A stretch of DNA of 64,000 nt from TMP-86 sp046347195. Lineage in GTDB: Bacteria > Pseudomonadota > Gammaproteobacteria > Steroidobacterales > Steroidobacteraceae. Where the stretch lies: assembly GCA_046347195.1 (NCBI GenBank), contig JAXMGQ010000004.1, positions 94,647 through 158,646 on the forward strand, given 5' to 3'. A program made the translations under genes and the position numbers. The notes beneath the pieces are model-generated. The model was not told the DNA's origin, did not search any database, and saw only the letters and a list, made by a program, of their open reading frames with translations. Of the stretch, positions 60,957 to 64,000 are shown in pieces (position 1 is the stretch's first letter; each line of letters begins with the position of its first letter).

Positions 60957-62504
60957 CTACCACGTATACCGCACCCGATACCGCACCGTCTCCTGTCCAT
61001 CGGCCGCCACCTTCAGCGGGAAGAACACCGTGCGTGCATCGTCCTTCTCGTAGGCGTGGTTGCTGGACTTGATGGTCCAGTTGGTCCAGCGGTACAGGTT
61101 CTCCTTCACCAGCACCTCCACCGGCTCGCCCTTGTGGTTGCGGATCTTGACCTCGACCTCCTCCTCCATCCAGCGGCCCTTTGTGTCGACGGCGAAGTCC
61201 ACCTGCTTGCGCTCGCCCACCACATCGAAGGCCGAGCCCAGCTTGACGAGCACGCGCTCGTTCTTCGGCGTGTGGTCGATGACATCCTCGCCGATGAACT
61301 CGAGGCTGGAGTCAGCGTTGTCCACCTGCGAGACGCGGATGCGGCCCTTCGGCAGCGGCACGCCCAGGCCCACCTTCTCCTCGTTGCGGAACTCGAGGTA
61401 CACGTCGATCTTCTTCGACCCCGTGTAGCCGAAGTCACGATCCGTCGTCAGATCGCCGCCGAAGTACATGCCGGCCTGGCCGTAGTACACCAGGGTCTTG
61501 CGCGCCGGCACACGCTTCGCCGCCTCGAACAGCTCGATCTGCTTGGTGGAGTTGTTCGGCAACGTCGTGCGCCGGCCGAGGGTGTACAGGTGATATTCGA
61601 AGAAGGCCTTCTCGGCGAAACCCGCGTCGGCCTCTTCGACTTTCGCCCTGGCCGCCATGGTCACCATCCGCGGCGCCGCCGGCGGCTGCGCCCTCTGCAC
61701 ATCACCCGCGATCAGCTTGAGCCGCGCATTGTCGAAGGTGGCGCCCGACTGGTTGATGATGCTCACCCAGGCACCCACGTCGAGGAATCCGGCATTCGCG
61801 TTCGCGCCCGGCGTGAAGATGAGGTTGTAGTCGGCCCACCAGGTCATGCCACCGGTCTGGTAGGTGACGCGCGCGGTGTGCGCGCCGGCGCGTTTCGCAG
61901 CGATGTCCCACAACAGCGTGGGCTGGGTGATCAGCCCGCCCGGCAGCTCGGGGAATCGAAGATTGGAATACTGGCGAAGCGCGTGGATCTGCCCGTCCGC
62001 ACCGCGCAGCACCAGCCCGTCGATGGAGGACAGCAGCGTGCCGCTGGTCTCGCTCACCTGGTTGCCGATGGCCGACTGCGCCACGACGTTGCGGTCGACG
62101 TACTTCGACAGGAGCTTGTCGGTGCTGACGAGATCGAACTGGTAGTTCTGCTCGAGCACGCGCGTGTCATCGGGGTCGGTGAGCGAGGCGAACTGCACCG
62201 TGGTCGGGTCGATCATCGCGGCCACGTCGGTGAAGCGAAGCTGCGTGCGGCCGCTCTTCAACTCAACCTTCCGGTCCTGGCGGACCATGGCGTAGCCCGG
62301 GATGCCCGCCGCCTGTGGAACGCCCTGCCCCGGCAGCGGCCGGTAGTATTCGGCCGGAATGCCGCCGGGCTGCGCCGTCGAATAGATGGTCAGCGCCGTC
62401 TCGCCGTCGGCCGCCATCGCCGAGGTGGAGCCGGCGCAGGCGGTGGCCAGCAGTGTGCCGGCGAGGGCCGTGGTCCGGGGGAAAGGCTGCTTGCGATCGG
62501 TCAT
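60957..62504 (-). CDS. DUF4139 exported protein
   Basis: A 515-aa protein from the ATG at 62504, set by GGAGAAG just upstream. The signal region PRTTALAGTLLATACAGSTSAMA is lipobox-like around ACAGS but processing is uncertain. The DUF4139 pattern is clear: ALTIYSTAQPGGIPAEYYRPL, GYAMVRQDRKVELKSGRTQLRFTDVAAMIDPTTV, GMTWWADYNLIFT and a C-terminal LEFRNEEKVGLGVPLPKGRIRV with NERVLVKLGSAFDVVGERK. It is beta-rich and probably periplasmic or surface-located; function unknown. Confidence 0.88.
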   Translation of the reverse strand: MTDRKQPFPRTTALAGTLLATACAGSTSAMAADGETALTIYSTAQPGGIPAEYYRPLPGQGVPQAAGIPGYAMVRQDRKVELKSGRTQLRFTDVAAMIDPTTVQFASLTDPDDTRVLEQNYQFDLVSTDKLLSKYVDRNVVAQSAIGNQVSETSGTLLSSIDGLVLRGADGQIHALRQYSNLRFPELPGGLITQPTLLWDIAAKRAGAHTARVTYQTGGMTWWADYNLIFTPGANANAGFLDVGAWVSIINQSGATFDNARLKLIAGDVQRAQPPAAPRMVTMAARAKVEEADAGFAEKAFFEYHLYTLGRRTTLPNNSTKQIELFEAAKRVPARKTLVYYGQAGMYFGGDLTTDRDFGYTGSKKIDVYLEFRNEEKVGLGVPLPKGRIRVSQVDNADSSLEFIGEDVIDHTPKNERVLVKLGSAFDVVGERKQVDFAVDTKGRWMEEEVEVKIRNHKGEPVEVLVKENLYRWTNWTIKSSNHAYEKDDARTVFFPLKVAADGQETVRYRVRYTW

Positions 62505-62655
62505 GAACTTCTCCATCGGGGACCTGCCGGGGGCAGGCATCGGGCATCTGGAACGTGCAGTGGCGCACAACGGGGTTGATGAGGGCTGTGGCTTCTGCGG
62601 AACATTTCACATATTGTCAGCTCCCGGCACGGCACCATAGAGCCTAGAGGGATCT

Positions 62656-63402
62656 ATGTCCATGAATGCCCAGCTCAAACCCGCCAACGGCGAACCCGCC
62701 GCGCCTCGCTTCGACCGCAAGTTCATCGAGGAGCACCAGCTCATCGATCGCTACCTGCTGGGCAAGCTGCCGCTGAAGGGCGCCAAGGACCTGGAAAGCT
62801 GGTGCCGGGCGAACCCGGAATACCTCGACGAGCTGAAGCTCGGGCCCCGCGCCCAGGGAAGCCTCAAGCTCCTCGAGGCCGCAGGCCAGCCGCAGGATCT
62901 CGGCGAGCCGGTGGTGCCGTGGTGGAAGACACCGTGGTTCCAGATCGGACTCGGCGCACTGGCCGCCATCAGCCTCGTGGCCTTCCTCGTGCTGTTCGGC
63001 AAGTACCTGCTGGTGCGCGGCGAGCTCGAGGATGCGAAGACCGTGGCGCGCCAGGGCGCGCTGGCGCCGCCCTCGAATTCCAGTACGCTGCGCATCGAAC
63101 CCGACCGCGTTCCCGGCATCGACAAGGCGCGCATGAGCGTCGATCACGCCTCCCCGCTGCTCGTCGATCTCAAGGTGGATGTGGGCTTCGCCAAGGTCAC
63201 GCTGTTCAAGGTCACCGTCGAGAAGAAGGGCCAGGGCCGCGCGCTGGTCATCGACAACCTGGGCCGCGATTCCAATGGCGACCTGCGCATCACCTTCAAC
63301 ACCTCCGGCCTCTCGGCCGGCCGCTACCAGGTGCGCATCGACGGCCTGCCCTTCCGCAGCGAGCCCATCGGCATGGGCTGGTTCGTCATTGACGTAACGT
63401 GA
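62656..63402 (+). CDS. Single-pass membrane protein of unknown function
   Basis: A 248-aa protein with a soluble N-terminal region (FIEEHQLIDRYLLGKLPLKGAKDLESW), a transmembrane helix (WFQIGLGALAAISLVAFLVLFGKYLL) at about 95-120 and a C-terminal beta-rich domain (LRIEPDRVPGIDKARMSVDH, LRITFNTSGLSAGRYQVRIDG). The arrangement, a short ERYLLG-type helix before a membrane span, recalls anti-sigma factors, but no zinc-finger motif is present. It is divergent from DUF4139 and overlaps the ABC permease stop by 17 bases. Confidence 0.75.
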   Translation: MSMNAQLKPANGEPAAPRFDRKFIEEHQLIDRYLLGKLPLKGAKDLESWCRANPEYLDELKLGPRAQGSLKLLEAAGQPQDLGEPVVPWWKTPWFQIGLGALAAISLVAFLVLFGKYLLVRGELEDAKTVARQGALAPPSNSSTLRIEPDRVPGIDKARMSVDHASPLLVDLKVDVGFAKVTLFKVTVEKKGQGRALVIDNLGRDSNGDLRITFNTSGLSAGRYQVRIDGLPFRSEPIGMGWFVIDVT

Positions 63403-64000
63403 TCACCGGCGGCGTGTTGACCACGCGCCGCGTCGCCAGCGTTCCCGCGACGCCCACCAGCACGGTGCCGCTGGCCAGCCCCAACACCCACAACCACGGG
63501 TCGAAGACATACTCCACCTGGAACAGGCGGCGTGCGAGCAGCCAGCCGATCAGGCTCGCGCCACTCGCGGCGAGCACGCCGGCGAGGAAGCCGAGCGCCG
63601 AGAACTCCGCCGCCACGCCCTGCAGCACCGTGCGGCGGCTGGCCCCCAGGGTGCGCAGCATGGCGCTCTCGTAGCGCCGCTCATCGCGCGTCGACTGCAC
63701 GGCGGCGAGCAACACGACCACGCCGGCCGCGAGGGTGAACAGGAACACGTACTGCACGGCCAGCGACGCCCGGTCGATGACGCTGCGGATCTGCGTGAGG
63801 ATGGCATCGACGTCGAACACCGACACGCTGGGGAACTGGCGCACGAGCCCCACCAGCGCGGGCCGCTGCCGCGGCTCCAGATACACGCTGGTCATGTAGG
63901 TGCCCGCGGCGCCATCGAGCACGCCGGGCGGCAGCACGAGGAAGAAATTGGGGCGGAAGGAATCCCAGCGCACTTTTCGCACGCTGGCCACGCGCGCCTC
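63386..64000 (-). CDS. ABC transporter permease, YbbP-like (partial)
   Basis: The C-terminal part of an FtsX-family permease, open to the window edge. It reads VRKVRWDSFRPNFFLVLPPGVLD, a YbbP-type periplasmic segment, then transmembrane helices (YVFLFTLAAGVVVLLAAVQST, AEFSALGFLAGVLAASGASLIGW, WLWVLGLASGTVLVGVAGTL) and ESAMLRTLGASRRTVL, the coupling helix that contacts the ATPase. YbbP works with YbbA and the esterase TesA in E. coli-like loci. Confidence 0.9.
   Translation of the reverse strand, partial: EARVASVRKVRWDSFRPNFFLVLPPGVLDGAAGTYMTSVYLEPRQRPALVGLVRQFPSVSVFDVDAILTQIRSVIDRASLAVQYVFLFTLAAGVVVLLAAVQSTRDERRYESAMLRTLGASRRTVLQGVAAEFSALGFLAGVLAASGASLIGWLLARRLFQVEYVFDPWLWVLGLASGTVLVGVAGTLATRRVVNTPPVITLRQ

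Noticed and set aside
60951..62579. 542-codon plus-strand open frame opposite DUF4139
   Set aside because: Antisense shadow of a conserved protein; His/Arg/Val-rich with no domain.
1..64000. CRISPR arrays, rRNA, tRNA genes and prophage modules
   Set aside because: No regularly spaced repeats, no cloverleaf candidate and no phage structural, integrase or terminase genes were noticed; tRNAs would need a covariance-model scan to exclude fully.

Overview
The window is GC-rich (my impression, not computed) with dense coding on both strands. YajQ, OxyR, an ATAG-N7-CTAT OxyR site, a RegB/RegA redox pair, a complete Tad pilus locus, a copper-type TonB receptor, DUF4139, YghU and a YbbP-like permease point to a proteobacterium, most likely a gammaproteobacterium or relative. 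Finer placement is not supported. I saw no rRNA, tRNA or CRISPR array.

Layout. 1-13.7 kb is chromosomal housekeeping and metabolism: yajQ, a GNAT, ApbE, rhomboid, a 2-hydroxyacid dehydrogenase, an orphan TPR-PAS histidine kinase, a YebC-family regulator, an amidohydrolase / homocysteine methyltransferase / PhzF run, and regB-regA. 13.9-30.2 kb is one long minus-strand defence-type operon: an 81-aa protein, a C5-cytosine methyltransferase, a short orphan fragment, a Vsr endonuclease, a UvrD-like helicase, DrmA, DrmB, a NERD-nuclease/SF1 helicase, a DrmD-like SNF2 helicase and an actin/Hsp70-fold ATPase. It combines DISARM class 1 (DrmD) and class 2 (cytosine methyltransferase) parts, lacks DrmC, and carries proteins outside the classical DISARM set. 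30.4-31.1 kb is an IS200/IS605-type element. 31.2-34.3 kb is a damaged stretch: a frameshifted copper-type TonB receptor, a NUDIX hydrolase and a decayed immunity-type gene. 34.3-47.9 kb is a minus-strand Tad (Flp) pilus operon whose 3' end carries a Sec-exported RHS polymorphic toxin and its immunity candidate. 48.2-64 kb is accessory and metabolic: a toxin-antitoxin remnant, an SPFH protein, an isochorismatase-like hydrolase, an amidase, oxyR coupled to a three-part LCAT/M17N-like/CHAT protein, an alkD pseudogene, a BrnT/CopG-like pair, an M20 peptidase, YghU, a phospholipase D-like protein, DUF4139, an anchored protein and an ABC permease running off the end.

Reading frames. Single-base frame switches break the amidohydrolase, regB, drmA (about six), drmB (one), drmD (a dozen or more), the IS transposase and the TonB receptor. 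They are very uneven: the methyltransferase, Vsr, UvrD, NERD helicase and actin-like ATPase of the same operon are open throughout. Either the DISARM core is decaying selectively, or the assembly is poor in patches. The broken genes keep near full length, so each is annotated as one damaged gene rather than as separate pieces. By contrast alkD, a PaaI-type thioesterase and a toxin gene have lost whole segments and are true remnants.
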